A stretch of 49,784 nt of DNA from Dehalococcoidia bacterium (lineage in GTDB: Bacteria > Chloroflexota > Dehalococcoidia > Lucifugimonadales > UBA3495). The DNA is taken from the NCBI GenBank assembly GCA_009692925.1, contig SHYG01000008.1, forward strand, positions 1-49,784. The letters are read 5' to 3'. Below, in pieces: positions 33,519 to 42,509 of this stretch. The stretch's first letter is position 1; each line of letters begins with the position of its first letter. The translations under genes were made by a program, and so were the position numbers. A model generated the notes under the pieces. That model saw nothing but the letters and a program-made list of their open reading frames with translations. It did not search any database and was not told the DNA's origin.

Positions 33519-35233
33519 TTCCTGCCGCCAAGCGCTGGGACCTGCCGCCACCCACTCCTGCCCATACCCTCCCCCGAGACCTGCCGCGCGCCGCGGTGGC
33601 GGTGCTGCTGCGCCGGGGCATTGATACCGCCGACAAGCTGCGCTGCTTCCTCCAGCCGCCGCACCGGCTGCCCTACGACCCCTTGCGGCTATACGGCATG
33701 GACCGGGCGCTGCCCCGGCTGTACCAGGCCATGCGCCGGGGCGAGAAAGTAGGCATCTTCGGCGACTTTGACGTGGACGGTCTGACCGGCACCGCCATCG
33801 TCGCTGAGGGACTGGGACAGATGGGAGTCCCCGTCGTGCCGTATCTGCCCCACCGGGTGGACGAGGGCCACGGCCTTTCCGACGACGCGGTGCAACACCT
33901 GGCGGCTAAAGGGGTCGGCCTGATCATCACCGTGGACTGCGGCGTAACCTCCGTGACGGAGGTGGAGCGGGCCAAGCGTCAGGGCGTGGACGTGATCATC
34001 ACCGACCACCACACCCCTCAGGCGACGCTGCCCCAGGCCGTCGCCATCATCAACCCCCGGCTGGACCAGGACCAGTACCCCTGCCCGGACCTGTCCGGCG
34101 CGGGGCTGGCCTTCAAGCTCATGCAGGGCCTCTACCAGTTCCACGGGCAACCCTGGCCCCAGGGGCTGATGGGGCTGGCCGCCCTGGGCACTGTGGCCGA
34201 TTTGGTGCCTCTGGTGGATGAAAACCGCTTCCTGGTGCAGCAGGGCCTGACCGAGCTGTCCCGCACCCAGCGCCCCGGGCTGCTGGCCCTGTACCGGCGG
34301 GCGGGCATCAATCCCCAGCGCATCACCACAGAGACGCTGGCGTTCCACATTGCCCCCCGGCTCAACGCCGCGGGGCGCATGAGCCACTCCATCGACAGCT
34401 ATCAGCTCCTCACCACCGACTCGGAAGCCGAGGCCGAGTCGCTAGCCGGCAAGCTGGAGGGGCTGAACCAGGACCGCCGCAGCCTGACGGAAGCGGCCTT
34501 CGCCATCGCCATCGACCAGGTGCAGCGCCACGCCACGCTGCCCCCCATCCTGCTGGTGGACGACCCGATTATCACTCCGGGAGTGGCCGGGCTGGTGGCC
34601 GGGCGGCTGACGGAGATGTTCCAGCGGCCCGCGGTGGCAGTGGCCTCCCTTAGCGACGACCTGGTGGTGGCCAGCGGGCGCAGCATCCCCCAGTTCAACA
34701 TCGTCCAGGCCTTTGCGGCGTGCCAGGACCTGTTCCTGCACTACGGCGGCCACGCCCAGGCCGCGGGCTTCACCCTGGCCCGCAACAACCTGCCGGAGCT
34801 GGCAGAGCGGCTGGCGGCCTACGCCGATGAGCTCCTGGCCTCCCTGGACCTGCGCCCGTCGCTGACCATTGACGCGGAGGTGAGGCTGGCGGAGCTGCGG
34901 AACGGTTTTCTGCCCTGGATGGCCACCCTGGAGCCCTTTGGCGCCGCCAACCCCCAGCCGCTGTTCCTCACCCGGGGTGTGAATGTGACGGAGGCGCGGC
35001 ACATGGGGCAAGCGGGGCAGCACCTGCGGCTGCGGCTGCGGGACCCAGACTCGCCGGGGCAGGAGTGGACCGCCCTGGCGTTTAATCAGGCTGATCGCTG
35101 GCAGGCTGAGAAGTGGATCGCAGGCGCCCAGCGGGTGGACCTGGTCTACACCGTCACGCAGGACTCCTGGCGGGGAGCCGACGCAGTGGCGCTGAAGGTG
35201 GCGGACCTGCGGGCCAGCGGGGATAAGAGCTAG
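33515..35233 (+). CDS. recJ: Single-stranded-DNA-specific exonuclease RecJ
   Basis: 5'-3' exonuclease in recombination and mismatch repair, 572 residues from ATG 33515 (4-bp ATGA overlap with the upstream gene). DHH-domain metal motifs: VGIFGDFDVDGLTGTAI, LIITVDCGVTSV, DVIITDHHTP, INPRLDQDQYP. Linker and DHHA1 domain: LVVASGRSIP, LHYGGHAQAAGF. The OB-like C-terminal domain ends in LVYTVTQDSWRG. It converges on the DUF4145 gene with overlapping stop codons (CTAG). Confidence 0.96.
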   Translation: MIPAAKRWDLPPPTPAHTLPRDLPRAAVAVLLRRGIDTADKLRCFLQPPHRLPYDPLRLYGMDRALPRLYQAMRRGEKVGIFGDFDVDGLTGTAIVAEGLGQMGVPVVPYLPHRVDEGHGLSDDAVQHLAAKGVGLIITVDCGVTSVTEVERAKRQGVDVIITDHHTPQATLPQAVAIINPRLDQDQYPCPDLSGAGLAFKLMQGLYQFHGQPWPQGLMGLAALGTVADLVPLVDENRFLVQQGLTELSRTQRPGLLALYRRAGINPQRITTETLAFHIAPRLNAAGRMSHSIDSYQLLTTDSEAEAESLAGKLEGLNQDRRSLTEAAFAIAIDQVQRHATLPPILLVDDPIITPGVAGLVAGRLTEMFQRPAVAVASLSDDLVVASGRSIPQFNIVQAFAACQDLFLHYGGHAQAAGFTLARNNLPELAERLAAYADELLASLDLRPSLTIDAEVRLAELRNGFLPWMATLEPFGAANPQPLFLTRGVNVTEARHMGQAGQHLRLRLRDPDSPGQEWTALAFNQADRWQAEKWIAGAQRVDLVYTVTQDSWRGADAVALKVADLRASGDKS

Positions 35234-35832
35234 GCCGGCTTTTTTACCTGTCCCAGGCCCCGATTCACGCGAGCTGGTAGGACAAACAGAAACTCGGCTA
35301 AGGCCCGCGCGAATTCCACGCTCCGCGTGGCGTCGTCGATGCCGGGCATTTCCGCATCTTCGTCTGCGTGCCTTTGGTCATTTGCATCCAAGCGCACCTA
35401 ATGAGCCCACCGCTTCATCTCTTCGGTTATCAGGTGCTGTTGGGCAGCCTCATCAATCCTAGAGAACAAACTTCCTTGTCTGAGACCCTTCTCCTTCAGC
35501 ATCGCATCCACGGCGCTTGCAGCTAGCATCACAGCTCCCGCTGGTGCGTGAAGAGAGCCGACTGCCTGTGCCAAATACCCCTTGGCACGGGTCGGAATCG
35601 TTTCATCGACGGTTGGCGGTTTCGGGTATATTTCCGAAACGGCACCTTGCTCTTGGTCAGAAGCAGCAGTCGCTACTCCCCCGCATCTGGCGCATGTGTA
35701 ACATGTCCACCACCTTTTAACTCTCCCGACACTGGCAGTTGAGGCGAAGCGCGACGCCCGGAAGAGCGACGGCTTGTCTACCTGACAATGCGGGCACCTG
35801 GGCAAGTCCAGTTGTTCAATTAGATCTGGCAC
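35230..35832 (-). pseudogene. DUF4145-like gene interrupted by an in-frame amber codon
   Basis: The track shows only 35398-35832 (144 residues, GTG start). Reading on in the same frame past TAG at 35400-35398 gives 55 more residues before a terminal TAG at 35232-35230, beginning VRLDANDQRHADEDA. Across the stop the text reads MKRWAH-[TAG]-VRLDAND; as I recall, DUF4145 members have a Glu at this point (AHEVRLDANDQRHAD), so a single GAG-to-TAG change explains it. The N-terminus carries a zinc-ribbon-like CPHC...CYTCARCGG. Length with readthrough is 200 positions. G+C is lower than the neighbours, suggesting acquired DNA. The protein's role is unknown; some DUF4145 genes are found near defence systems. 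Confidence 0.7.
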
Positions 35833-35940
35833 GTCTCCGCCTATCCCTGAGTTCGCTGGTATCGCACGGCACCGTAATTTTAATACTTAGAGACCGAGCT
35901 ACCGGGCATTGGTCGTAAGTCTTGTTACCTACCCCGTCCC

Positions 35941-36831
35941 CTAACGGCCCGCCGCCTGCTCGCTTCTAGGCGCGGGGCGCACCAGTTTGGCCTTGTACAC
36001 CAGCAGGGGTATGGTGACGATGACCACCAGCAGGGCCACCAACTGCGCCTCGTTCAGGCCCAGGAAGTACTGGTTGATCTCCTCCCGCAGGAAGCTGAGG
36101 AAGAACCGCCCCACGGAGTAGAGGGTCACCGCCAGGGCAAACACCATGCCGTGGGGCTGCAAGCGATGGCGCAGGGGCCACAGCACCGCCACCAGCAGCA
36201 GGTCGAAGATTAGCTCGTAGGCCACCGCGGGGTGGCTGGCAGCGCGGCTCAGTCCCAGACTCTCCGGGTGGGTGTAGAGCACCCCCCAGGGCAGGCTGGT
36301 GAACCGGGCAAAGTGCTCGCCGTTAATGATGTCGCCAATGCGCCCGATGGCCATCCCAATGAGCATGGCCGGAGCCGCCACGTCGGCCATGTGGCCCACG
36401 GCAGGCAGCTGCGCTGGAGTGGCCGCTCCGGCAAACTTGAGAAAGCGCCCCCAGAAGGCCAGGAACCAGCGGGAATTGCGGATGGTGATGTACCCAGCGC
36501 AGCCGGCAAAGCCGCCCAGGATGCCACCGTACAGGGCGATGCCCCCCTGCCAGATGTAGAACACCGTCAGCGGGTTGTGGGAGTACACGGCGCCCCAAAA
36601 GTCGATGACGTGCACCAGGCGCGCGCCCAGGATGCCGCCGATGATGGACCACACGCATATCGACAGCACCGGGTCAGGCTGCATCCCTTCGCGAGTACCC
36701 CAGCGCAGCACCAGGCCCACCACCGTGGCCACCGCGATGAAGGTGAACACGCCATGCCAGGAAAGCAGCAGCCCGCCAAAGGCCGCAATGTTGGGGCTCA
36801 TGCCAATGGTGATACTGCCCAGTACGTTCAT
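35941..36831 (-). CDS. lgt: Prolipoprotein diacylglyceryl transferase
   Basis: Inner-membrane enzyme transferring diacylglycerol from phosphatidylglycerol to the lipobox Cys of prelipoproteins. The 296-residue protein has seven or so hydrophobic helices. It has the signature GMAIGRIGDIINGEH (GRxGNFxNxE type, with Asp for Asn), SWHGVFTFIAV near the start, GGILGARLVHVIDFW, SHPAVAYELIFD and a cytosolic C-terminus rich in Arg. It heads a minus-strand group with ispE and rsmA further upstream. Confidence 0.93.
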   Translation of the reverse strand: MNVLGSITIGMSPNIAAFGGLLLSWHGVFTFIAVATVVGLVLRWGTREGMQPDPVLSICVWSIIGGILGARLVHVIDFWGAVYSHNPLTVFYIWQGGIALYGGILGGFAGCAGYITIRNSRWFLAFWGRFLKFAGAATPAQLPAVGHMADVAAPAMLIGMAIGRIGDIINGEHFARFTSLPWGVLYTHPESLGLSRAASHPAVAYELIFDLLLVAVLWPLRHRLQPHGMVFALAVTLYSVGRFFLSFLREEINQYFLGLNEAQLVALLVVIVTIPLLVYKAKLVRPAPRSEQAAGR

Positions 36832-36880
36832 TTATCAGCTCACAATCCCTAAACCGAATGCACTTATTATCTCGCGGCCG

Positions 36881-37738
36881 TCACACCACCACCGGCGATG
36901 CGGCCACGGTGTGTACAAGGTACGCCCTGGCGACCTCGGGTGGCAAGCCCCTGGCCGCCCGCAGGTACTCCTCCTGGGTGGCGGGCAGGCAGAACAGGGC
37001 CGGCCCCGCGCCCGACAGGCGGGGCGCCGCGGCAGCTATGCCTTGCAGCCGCTGGCGCAGGGCCTCCAGACCCGGAAACACCCGGAAGGCCACCGCCTCA
37101 AACACGTTGTGCAGCAGGCCCTCCGGCGGCTCTCCGCGTTCCAGGGCCTGCACCAAGCGGGCAGTGGCCCCGCCGCCGGTGTAGTGGGACGGCGTGAGGC
37201 GCGAGTAGAGCTGCGCGGTCTTGCCCGGCATCGTCTCGCTGGGGCACACCAGCAGCAGCGGCAGGGATGGCAGCGCAGACAGCGGGCTGACCAGTTCGCC
37301 CCGGCCCTGGGCCAACGCTGTGCCGCCCTGGAGGAAGAAGGGCACATCGCTGCCCAGACCGGCAGCCACCAAGGCCAGCTCGGGTGTGGGAAGATCCAAC
37401 TTCCACAGCCGGTTGAGGGCCGCCAGGGCCGCGGCGGCGTCGCTGCTGCCGCCGCCCAAGCCCATGCCCACGGGGATGGCCTTGTGGATGCGGATGCGGG
37501 CCTGGGGCCGGATGCCCTGGCTCGCTGCCAGCGACGTGGCCGCCCGCCACACCAGGTTAGCTTCCCCCGCCAGCGCCGGATCATCGCACTCCACCTGGAG
37601 GGATGCGGCAGGCTGGACCTCCAGGTGGTCCGCCAGATCAATGGTCTGGAGGACGGTGCGCACCTCGTGGTAGCCGTCGGGGCGGCGACCCAGAACCTCC
37701 AGGGTGAGGTTAATCTTGGCGAAGGCCAGGACTTCCAA
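36881..37738 (-). CDS. ispE: 4-diphosphocytidyl-2-C-methyl-D-erythritol kinase
   Basis: GHMP kinase of the MEP isoprenoid pathway, 285 residues. Motifs: AFAKINLTLEVLGRRPDGYHEV, the ATP loop PVGMGLGGGSSDAAAALAALN, and C-terminal RLSGAGPALFCL. Start is TTG at 37738, placed two bases after the rsmA stop, with GAGGGATAAG serving as Shine-Dalgarno. The rsmA-ispE order is common in bacteria. No other MEP-pathway gene lies in the window. Confidence 0.95.
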   Translation of the reverse strand: MEVLAFAKINLTLEVLGRRPDGYHEVRTVLQTIDLADHLEVQPAASLQVECDDPALAGEANLVWRAATSLAASQGIRPQARIRIHKAIPVGMGLGGGSSDAAAALAALNRLWKLDLPTPELALVAAGLGSDVPFFLQGGTALAQGRGELVSPLSALPSLPLLLVCPSETMPGKTAQLYSRLTPSHYTGGGATARLVQALERGEPPEGLLHNVFEAVAFRVFPGLEALRQRLQGIAAAAPRLSGAGPALFCLPATQEEYLRAARGLPPEVARAYLVHTVAASPVVV

Positions 37739-37740
37739 TC

Positions 37741-38571
37741 TTATCCCTCATCCCTCACCTGCTCCCAGGCACGGTAGATGCCAGCCCACTCCTCCAGGGA
37801 CAATGTCTCCGCCCGGCGGCGCCCGTCCAGCCCCAGGGAGTCCAGCAACGCCGACACGCGGCCTACCTCTACTCCCAGTCCCTGGGCCAGGGAGTTGCGG
37901 AGCTGCTTGCGCGGCGCGGCGAACCCGGCCCGCACCACAGTGAAGAAGGCGGCGGGATCGGCCAGCGGCACCGGGGGCGTGACCCAGGGGGTGAGCTTCA
38001 CCACCGCGGAGGTCACCTTGGGCGGCGGCAGGAAGGCCGAGGGCGGGACGGCGCACACCAGAGTCGCCTGGGCGTAGAACTGCACCGCCACCGAGAGGAT
38101 GCTCATGTCTCCAGGACTGGCGGTCATGCTGCGGGCCACCTCTTGCTGCACCATCACCACCATTAATTCGGGACAAGGCGGCGATTCGAGAAAGCGGCGA
38201 ATGATGGGATTAGCAGCGTAGTAGGGCAGGTTGGCTACTACTTTATAACCGAGGGGGCGCCCCGGCCCCACCAGCGCGGCGACGTCCACAATGCGGGCAT
38301 CGCCAACAATCACCGTCAGGTTGGTGGGGTGATCCAGCCGGGCCGGCAAGGCTGCCGCCAGCTCCGAATCCAGCTCCACTGCCACCACCTGGGCGGCCTG
38401 GGCCACCAGCAAGCGGGTCAAGGCGCCGCGGCCGGGGCCCACCTCCAGCACCAGGTCCTGGGGGACTATCTCCGCGGCAGTTACAATACGTTCCAGGATG
38501 CGCTCGTCGGTCAGAAAGTGCTGGCCCAGGGACTTCGCGCTTCCCCGGCGGGCGGGTGTAGTGATGCTCAC
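37741..38571 (-). CDS. rsmA: 16S rRNA dimethyladenosine transferase RsmA/KsgA
   Basis: Dimethylates two adjacent adenines near the 3' end of 16S rRNA during 30S maturation. The 276-residue protein has SLGQHFLTDERILERIV, the SAM site VLEVGPGRGALTRLL, the acidic residue VVAVELDSEL, DARIVD and catalytic VVANLPYYAANPIIRRFL (NLPY). The C-terminal domain has PPPKVTSAVVKL. The start is GTG at 38571 directly beside an AGCTATCAGC repeat, leaving no clear Shine-Dalgarno sequence. Confidence 0.95.
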   Translation of the reverse strand: MSITTPARRGSAKSLGQHFLTDERILERIVTAAEIVPQDLVLEVGPGRGALTRLLVAQAAQVVAVELDSELAAALPARLDHPTNLTVIVGDARIVDVAALVGPGRPLGYKVVANLPYYAANPIIRRFLESPPCPELMVVMVQQEVARSMTASPGDMSILSVAVQFYAQATLVCAVPPSAFLPPPKVTSAVVKLTPWVTPPVPLADPAAFFTVVRAGFAAPRKQLRNSLAQGLGVEVGRVSALLDSLGLDGRRRAETLSLEEWAGIYRAWEQVRDEG

Positions 38572-38572
38572 A

Positions 38573-38634
38573 GCTTGTCAGCTATCAGCCGTCAGCTTTC
38601 CCCACCCCGGCGGCAGGGGTGTGGGGGCTGATAG
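38573..38634. repeat. AGCTATCAGC-type repeat, copy 2
   Basis: GTCAGCTATCAGCCGTCAGC and a complementary GGGCTGATAG flank a GC-rich spacer containing CCCCACCC/GGGTGTGGGG arms. It separates rsmA from the SRP RNA gene. Confidence 0.6.
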
Positions 38635-38702
38635 ATCGTAGAGACCGCGCACCTTCCGTTGACGCTGACCAGGCAGACTTAACCTGAAGAGTGACTCCAG
38701 TC

Positions 38703-38792
38703 AGGCGCTCCCACGGCACCCGCAGGGTCCTGTTTACCGTTGCTTCCTTCCGGACCTGGCGGGGTTCACAAGTCTGCGCCGCGTGGGACCCA
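38703..38792 (-). ncRNA. ffs: Signal recognition particle RNA (4.5S-like, small bacterial type)
   Basis: On the minus strand the universal SRP domain IV is present: CCAGGTCCGGAAGGAAGCAAC with GGTAAACAGG just after it. The flanks pair (CCCACGCGGCGCAG with CTGCGGGTGCCGTGGG), forming the long hairpin. No Alu domain is visible, so this is the small type. Ends are approximate. Confidence 0.92.
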
Positions 38793-38979
38793 ACTATCAA
38801 CATCATCCTCCAGGACATAGGCCCGCTGGCCAGGCCTAGGGAAGGAGTTCCACCCCGCTATAGCGGATTGCGGGTACAGGGCACCGCTGGCTCCCCGTGT
38901 AGCGCGGTCTCCAAGTTAAATGGTAGGCTAGTACCCCTGGCGTGTCAAATGCGCCGGCCCGCCTTCCAGCCCACTTTCG

Positions 38980-39008
38980 TTGTCCCACCCTGGCCCCGAT
39001 GATAGAAT
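38980..39008 (+). promoter_or_regulatory. Promoter of galU, near-leaderless
   Basis: TTGTCC (38980-38985) and TAGAAT (39003-39008) with a 17-bp spacer. The galU ATG begins 10 bp after the -10 element, so the transcript would be leaderless or nearly so. Confidence 0.45.
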
Positions 39009-39017
39009 GGCCCAGCC

Positions 39018-39890
39018 ATGACTTCTCGCCCGCCAATCCTGAAAGCCGTCATCCCCGCCGCTGGCTTGGGCACCCGCTTCCTGCCCGCCACCAAGGCGGT
39101 GCCCAAGGAGCTGCTGCCCATCCTGGACAAGCCTGCCCTCCAGTACGTGGTGGAAGAGGCGGCGGAGGCGGGCATCCAGCAGGTCATCATCGTCATTGCG
39201 CCGGGCAAAGAGTCCATCGTCGCCTACTTCCAGCCCGACCCGGCGCTGGAGCGGCGCCTGACCGCCAGCGGTGCCCAAGACCTGTCGCAGCAGGTGCATC
39301 ACGCCTCGCACCTGGCCCAGGTCTCCTTTGTCATCCAGCAGCAGCCCCTGGGCCTGGGCCACGCGGTGCTCATGGCCAAGCAGGCGGTGGGCAATGAGCC
39401 TTTTGTGGTGATGCTGCCCGACGACATTGTCTCCCACACGCCGGGGGTGGTCGCCCAGATGCTGGAAGTCTACCGCAAGTTTGGCGGCGCGGTGGTGGCG
39501 GTGGCGGAAACGCCCTGGGAGTCGGTGCACAACTACGGCGTGGTGGCGGCCACCCCGGCGGGCGAGCGGGTGCACCGGGTGCGCGGGCTGGTGGAGAAGC
39601 CACCCAGGGAGCAAGCCCCCTCCAACCTGGCGATTGTGGGCCGCTACCTGCTGCCGCCGGAGATTTTTGACTGCCTGGAGCGCACCCCGCCGGGGGCCAA
39701 GGGGGAGATACAGCTCACCGACGGCATGGCGCTGCTGCTGGAGAACCACGCGCTGTACGCCTGCCAGTTCCAGGGCCGCCGCTACGACACCGGCACGCCC
39801 CTGGGCCTGCTGCGGGCCTCTCTGGAGTTTGCCCTGGCGCGGGAGGACACGCGGGAGTCCGCCCAGGCCATGCTGAAGGGGCTGCTATAG
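39018..39890 (+). CDS. galU: UTP-glucose-1-phosphate uridylyltransferase
   Basis: Makes UDP-glucose from UTP and glucose-1-phosphate for glycans and glycolipids. The 290-residue protein has AVIPAAGLGTRFLPATKAVPKELLPILDKP (nucleotide-binding loop and catalytic Lys), LGLGHAVLMAKQAVG, VVMLPDDIV (metal-binding), VEKPPREQAPSNLAIVGRY and GEIQLTDGMALLL. Length and motifs match bacterial GalU. It is separated from its likely promoter by only 10 bp. Confidence 0.96.
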   Translation: MTSRPPILKAVIPAAGLGTRFLPATKAVPKELLPILDKPALQYVVEEAAEAGIQQVIIVIAPGKESIVAYFQPDPALERRLTASGAQDLSQQVHHASHLAQVSFVIQQQPLGLGHAVLMAKQAVGNEPFVVMLPDDIVSHTPGVVAQMLEVYRKFGGAVVAVAETPWESVHNYGVVAATPAGERVHRVRGLVEKPPREQAPSNLAIVGRYLLPPEIFDCLERTPPGAKGEIQLTDGMALLLENHALYACQFQGRRYDTGTPLGLLRASLEFALAREDTRESAQAMLKGLL

Positions 39891-39960
39891 CTGTCAGCCG
39901 TCAGCGGACGGTCTCCTGATAGCTGACCGCTGACGGCTGACGGCTGACCGGCTGATAGCT
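39886..39960. repeat. AGCTATCAGC-type repeat, copy 3
   Basis: CTGTCAGCCGTCAGC on the left and TGATAGCTGACCGCTGACGG, CTGACGGCTGACCGGCTGATAGCT on the right, partly overlapping the galU stop. The heptad-like GCTGACG unit is iterated. Confidence 0.65.
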
Positions 39961-39984
39961 GAACGCTTTGCGAGGAGCAAAACC

Positions 39985-40476
39985 ATGACCAGCCAGAAAG
40001 AGACCCACCTGACCAGCGTGCGCCGCATCCGGGACGAGCTGTCTCAGACCCTGGAGGGCATGGACTACTGCCTGGACTGGAAGCCTGACCCCGCCACATG
40101 GTCGGCGCGGGAGGTGATTTACCACCTGCTGGATACGCCGCCCGGCGGGGTACACCGCGTGCTGATGGGAATCCTGTCGGGTCAGCTAACCGAGTACGAT
40201 CTGTGGGCGGACAAGAGCAACATGACGCCCCAGCGGGCGGCCTACAGCCTGGAGCAGGTGCGGGCCGACCTGATGCGGTTCTTTCAGGGGCTGGAGGCCG
40301 CAGTGGGCATGGCGGAAGAAGGGGACTTTGCGGGAAGGTCGGTGCTGGTGCATCTGAAAACCAGGGGCCGCGACGAGACTCGCACCCCTCAAGTGCTGCT
40401 GGAGCGGGGCTTCACCCGCCACTGGGGAGAGCATCTGGCGCAACTGCGCGCGCTGCGGGAGGCGTTGGGCGTGTAG
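39985..40476 (+). CDS. DinB-like four-helix-bundle protein
   Basis: A 163-residue helical protein of the DinB/YfiT-like group. Putative metal-binding His residues lie in WSAREVIYHLLDTPPGGVHRVL and FTRHWGEHLAQLRAL. Such proteins are often thiol-dependent metalloenzymes (including maleylpyruvate isomerase and bacillithiol or mycothiol transferase relatives), but the reaction cannot be fixed here. GAGGAGC precedes the ATG. It lies downstream of galU across a repeat. Confidence 0.75.
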   Translation: MTSQKETHLTSVRRIRDELSQTLEGMDYCLDWKPDPATWSAREVIYHLLDTPPGGVHRVLMGILSGQLTEYDLWADKSNMTPQRAAYSLEQVRADLMRFFQGLEAAVGMAEEGDFAGRSVLVHLKTRGRDETRTPQVLLERGFTRHWGEHLAQLRALREALGV

Positions 40477-40481
40477 GGCAG

Positions 40482-40509
40482 GTAGGGGCCAGGCATGCCT
40501 GGCCCCTAC
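40482..40509. repeat. GTAGGGGC palindromic repeat, copy 5
   Basis: A perfect 28-bp palindrome (arm GTAGGGGCCAGGCA) between the convergent DinB-like and lepA genes. It includes the lepA stop codon (TAG, 40508-40506). Its inner core differs from the copy at 4279 on both arms. Confidence 0.85.
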
Positions 40510-42407
40510 TCCTCGCTGCCGATCTTCAGGAGGCTGAGGAAGGCTTCCTGGGGCACTTCCACCTGGCCCACCTTCTTCATGCGCTTCTTGCCCTCTTTCT
40601 GCTTCTCCAGCAGCTTGCGCTTGCGGGATATGTCGCCGCCATAGCACTTGGCCAGCACATCTTTGCGCATGGCCCGCACCGTCTCGCGGGCAATCACCCG
40701 GCTGCCGATGGCCGCCTGGATGGGCACCTCAAACATCTGGCGAGGGATGGAGCTCCGCAGCTTCTCGACCAGCAATCGCCCCATGTTCACTGCCCGGTCC
40801 TTGTGCAGGATCATGGACAGAGCCTCCACCGGGAAGTGGTTCACCAGGATATCCACCTTCACCAAAGGCGCCGCATGGTAGCCCTCGAAAGTGTAGTCCA
40901 GCGAGGCGTAGCCCTGGGTGCGGGACTTGAGCTGGTTGTAAAAGTCGGCCAGCATCTCCGCCAAGGGCATGGAGTATTCCATAAGCACTCGGGTCTGGCC
41001 TTCCGGCGCTTGGGGCGGGCTGCCCGCAATCAGATTGAGCACCGGCGCGGACTGGCCCGACTTGGGCGACAAGCCCTGGATGTACTCCATGCGCTTGAAC
41101 TCGGCGCGGCGGGCGTGCATCAACTCCATGATTGGGCCGATATGCCGGTTGGGTGTTACGATGGTCAGGTTCAGCACCGGCTCCTGGATTTCGGCAATGT
41201 CGCTCAGGGACGGGAGCTTGGATGGGTTGTCGATGCGCACCGTCTCGCCGTTATGCAGCACTACTTGATAGGCCACACTGGGGGCAGTGATCACCATGTC
41301 CAGGTCGTACTCCCGCTCCAAACGCTCCTGCACAATGTCCAAGTGCATCAGCCCCAGGAAGCCGCAACGAAAGCCAAAGCCCAGGGCATTGCTACTTTCC
41401 GGCTCCATGGTCAAGGAGGCGTCGTTAAGCTGGAGTTTCTCCAAGGCAGTGCGAAGATTGCCATAGTTCTCACCCTCTGAGGGATAGAGACCGGCAAAAA
41501 CCATGGACTTGAGGGGCTGGTAGCCGGCCAGGGGTTCCTTGGCGGGGTGGGCGCCGTTGGTGAGGGTGTCCCCTACGCTGCACTCTCGCACCTCTTTGAA
41601 GCCGGTGGCGATGTATCCCACCTGGCCGGTGGTCAGCACCTTGGTGGGCTTGGGCGCGGGGGAAAAAACCCCTACCTCCACAATCTCCGCAGTCTTGCCG
41701 CTGGACATCACCTGAATCTTGTCGCTCTCGGAAACCTGGCCGTCCTCCACCCGTACGTAGGCAATAATGCCTTTGTAGGAGTTGTATACCGAGTCGAATA
41801 CCAGGGCGCGCAGCGGGGCCTCTGGATCGCCGCGGGGCGGAGAAACCCGGGACACCACGGCGTCCAGAATCTCTCTGGCGCCGGTGCCTGCCTTGGCCGA
41901 TACAAAGAGTACCTCCTCCTCCCGGAAGCCGAACATCTGCTGCATCTCGCTGGACACCCGCTGCGGCTCGGCCTGGGGCAGGTCCACCTTGTTCACCACG
42001 GGGATTAGCACCAGGTCATGCTGAAGCGCCACCAGGGCGTGGGCAATGGTCTGGGCCTCTATGCCCTGGCTGGCGTCCACCACCAGGAGCGCGCCCTGAC
42101 AGGAGGCCAAAGCGCGGGAGACTTCATAGCTGAAGTCCACATGACCGGGGGTGTCAATCAGGTTTAGCTGGTAGGTAACGCCATCTGGGGCCTGGTGGTA
42201 CATGGTCACCGCCTTGCCCTTGATGGTGATGCCGCGCTCCCGCTCCAGGTCCATCTGGTCCATGTGCTGCGCCTTCATCTCCTGAAGTCGGACGGTGCCG
42301 GTAATCTCCAGGAAGCGGTCGGCCAGGGTGGACTTGCCGTGGTCAATGTGGGCGATGATGCAGAAGTTGCGGATGACGGCGGGCGTGAAGGCAGTTACCA
42401 TGTTCAT
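40506..42407 (-). CDS. lepA: Elongation factor 4 (LepA)
   Basis: Ribosome-associated GTPase that back-translocates or remodels stalled ribosomes. The 633-residue protein has G1 [15 protein letters not shown]2 region [13 protein letters not shown]3 [11 protein letters not shown]4 [13 protein letters not shown], then the EF-G-like domains and the LepA-specific C-terminal domain ([22 protein letters not shown]-like [38 protein letters not shown]). Start at ATG 42407 or the ATG two codons later. Confidence 0.97.
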   Translation of the reverse strand: MNMVTAFTPAVIRNFCIIAHIDHGKSTLADRFLEITGTVRLQEMKAQHMDQMDLERERGITIKGKAVTMYHQAPDGVTYQLNLIDTPGHVDFSYEVSRALASCQGALLVVDASQGIEAQTIAHALVALQHDLVLIPVVNKVDLPQAEPQRVSSEMQQMFGFREEEVLFVSAKAGTGAREILDAVVSRVSPPRGDPEAPLRALVFDSVYNSYKGIIAYVRVEDGQVSESDKIQVMSSGKTAEIVEVGVFSPAPKPTKVLTTGQVGYIATGFKEVRECSVGDTLTNGAHPAKEPLAGYQPLKSMVFAGLYPSEGENYGNLRTALEKLQLNDASLTMEPESSNALGFGFRCGFLGLMHLDIVQERLEREYDLDMVITAPSVAYQVVLHNGETVRIDNPSKLPSLSDIAEIQEPVLNLTIVTPNRHIGPIMELMHARRAEFKRMEYIQGLSPKSGQSAPVLNLIAGSPPQAPEGQTRVLMEYSMPLAEMLADFYNQLKSRTQGYASLDYTFEGYHAAPLVKVDILVNHFPVEALSMILHKDRAVNMGRLLVEKLRSSIPRQMFEVPIQAAIGSRVIARETVRAMRKDVLAKCYGGDISRKRKLLEKQKEGKKRMKKVGQVEVPQEAFLSLLKIGSEE

Positions 42408-42450
42408 AGTAGTGTCATCGTATCATGGCGGGCTAATACCAGCAATGAGG

Positions 42451-42476
42451 CAGGGGCACGGCGCACCGTGCCCCTG
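42451..42476. repeat. Palindromic repeat related to the GTAGGGGC family, copy 6
   Basis: Arms CAGGGGCACGG and CCGTGCCCCTG surround CGCA (26 bp). It keeps the AGGGGC/GCCCCT outer arms but has yet another core, and is directly followed by an AGCTATCAGC-type fragment at about 42474-42505. Confidence 0.75.
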
Positions 42477-42509
42477 CTGACCGCTGATAGCTGATTGCTA
42501 AAGGCTAGC

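Noticed and set aside
35398-35400. TAG as a pyrrolysine codon
   Set aside because: The expected residue is a conserved Glu, not the catalytic Lys of methylamine methyltransferases, and nothing suggests pyl genes; a nonsense mutation is simpler.
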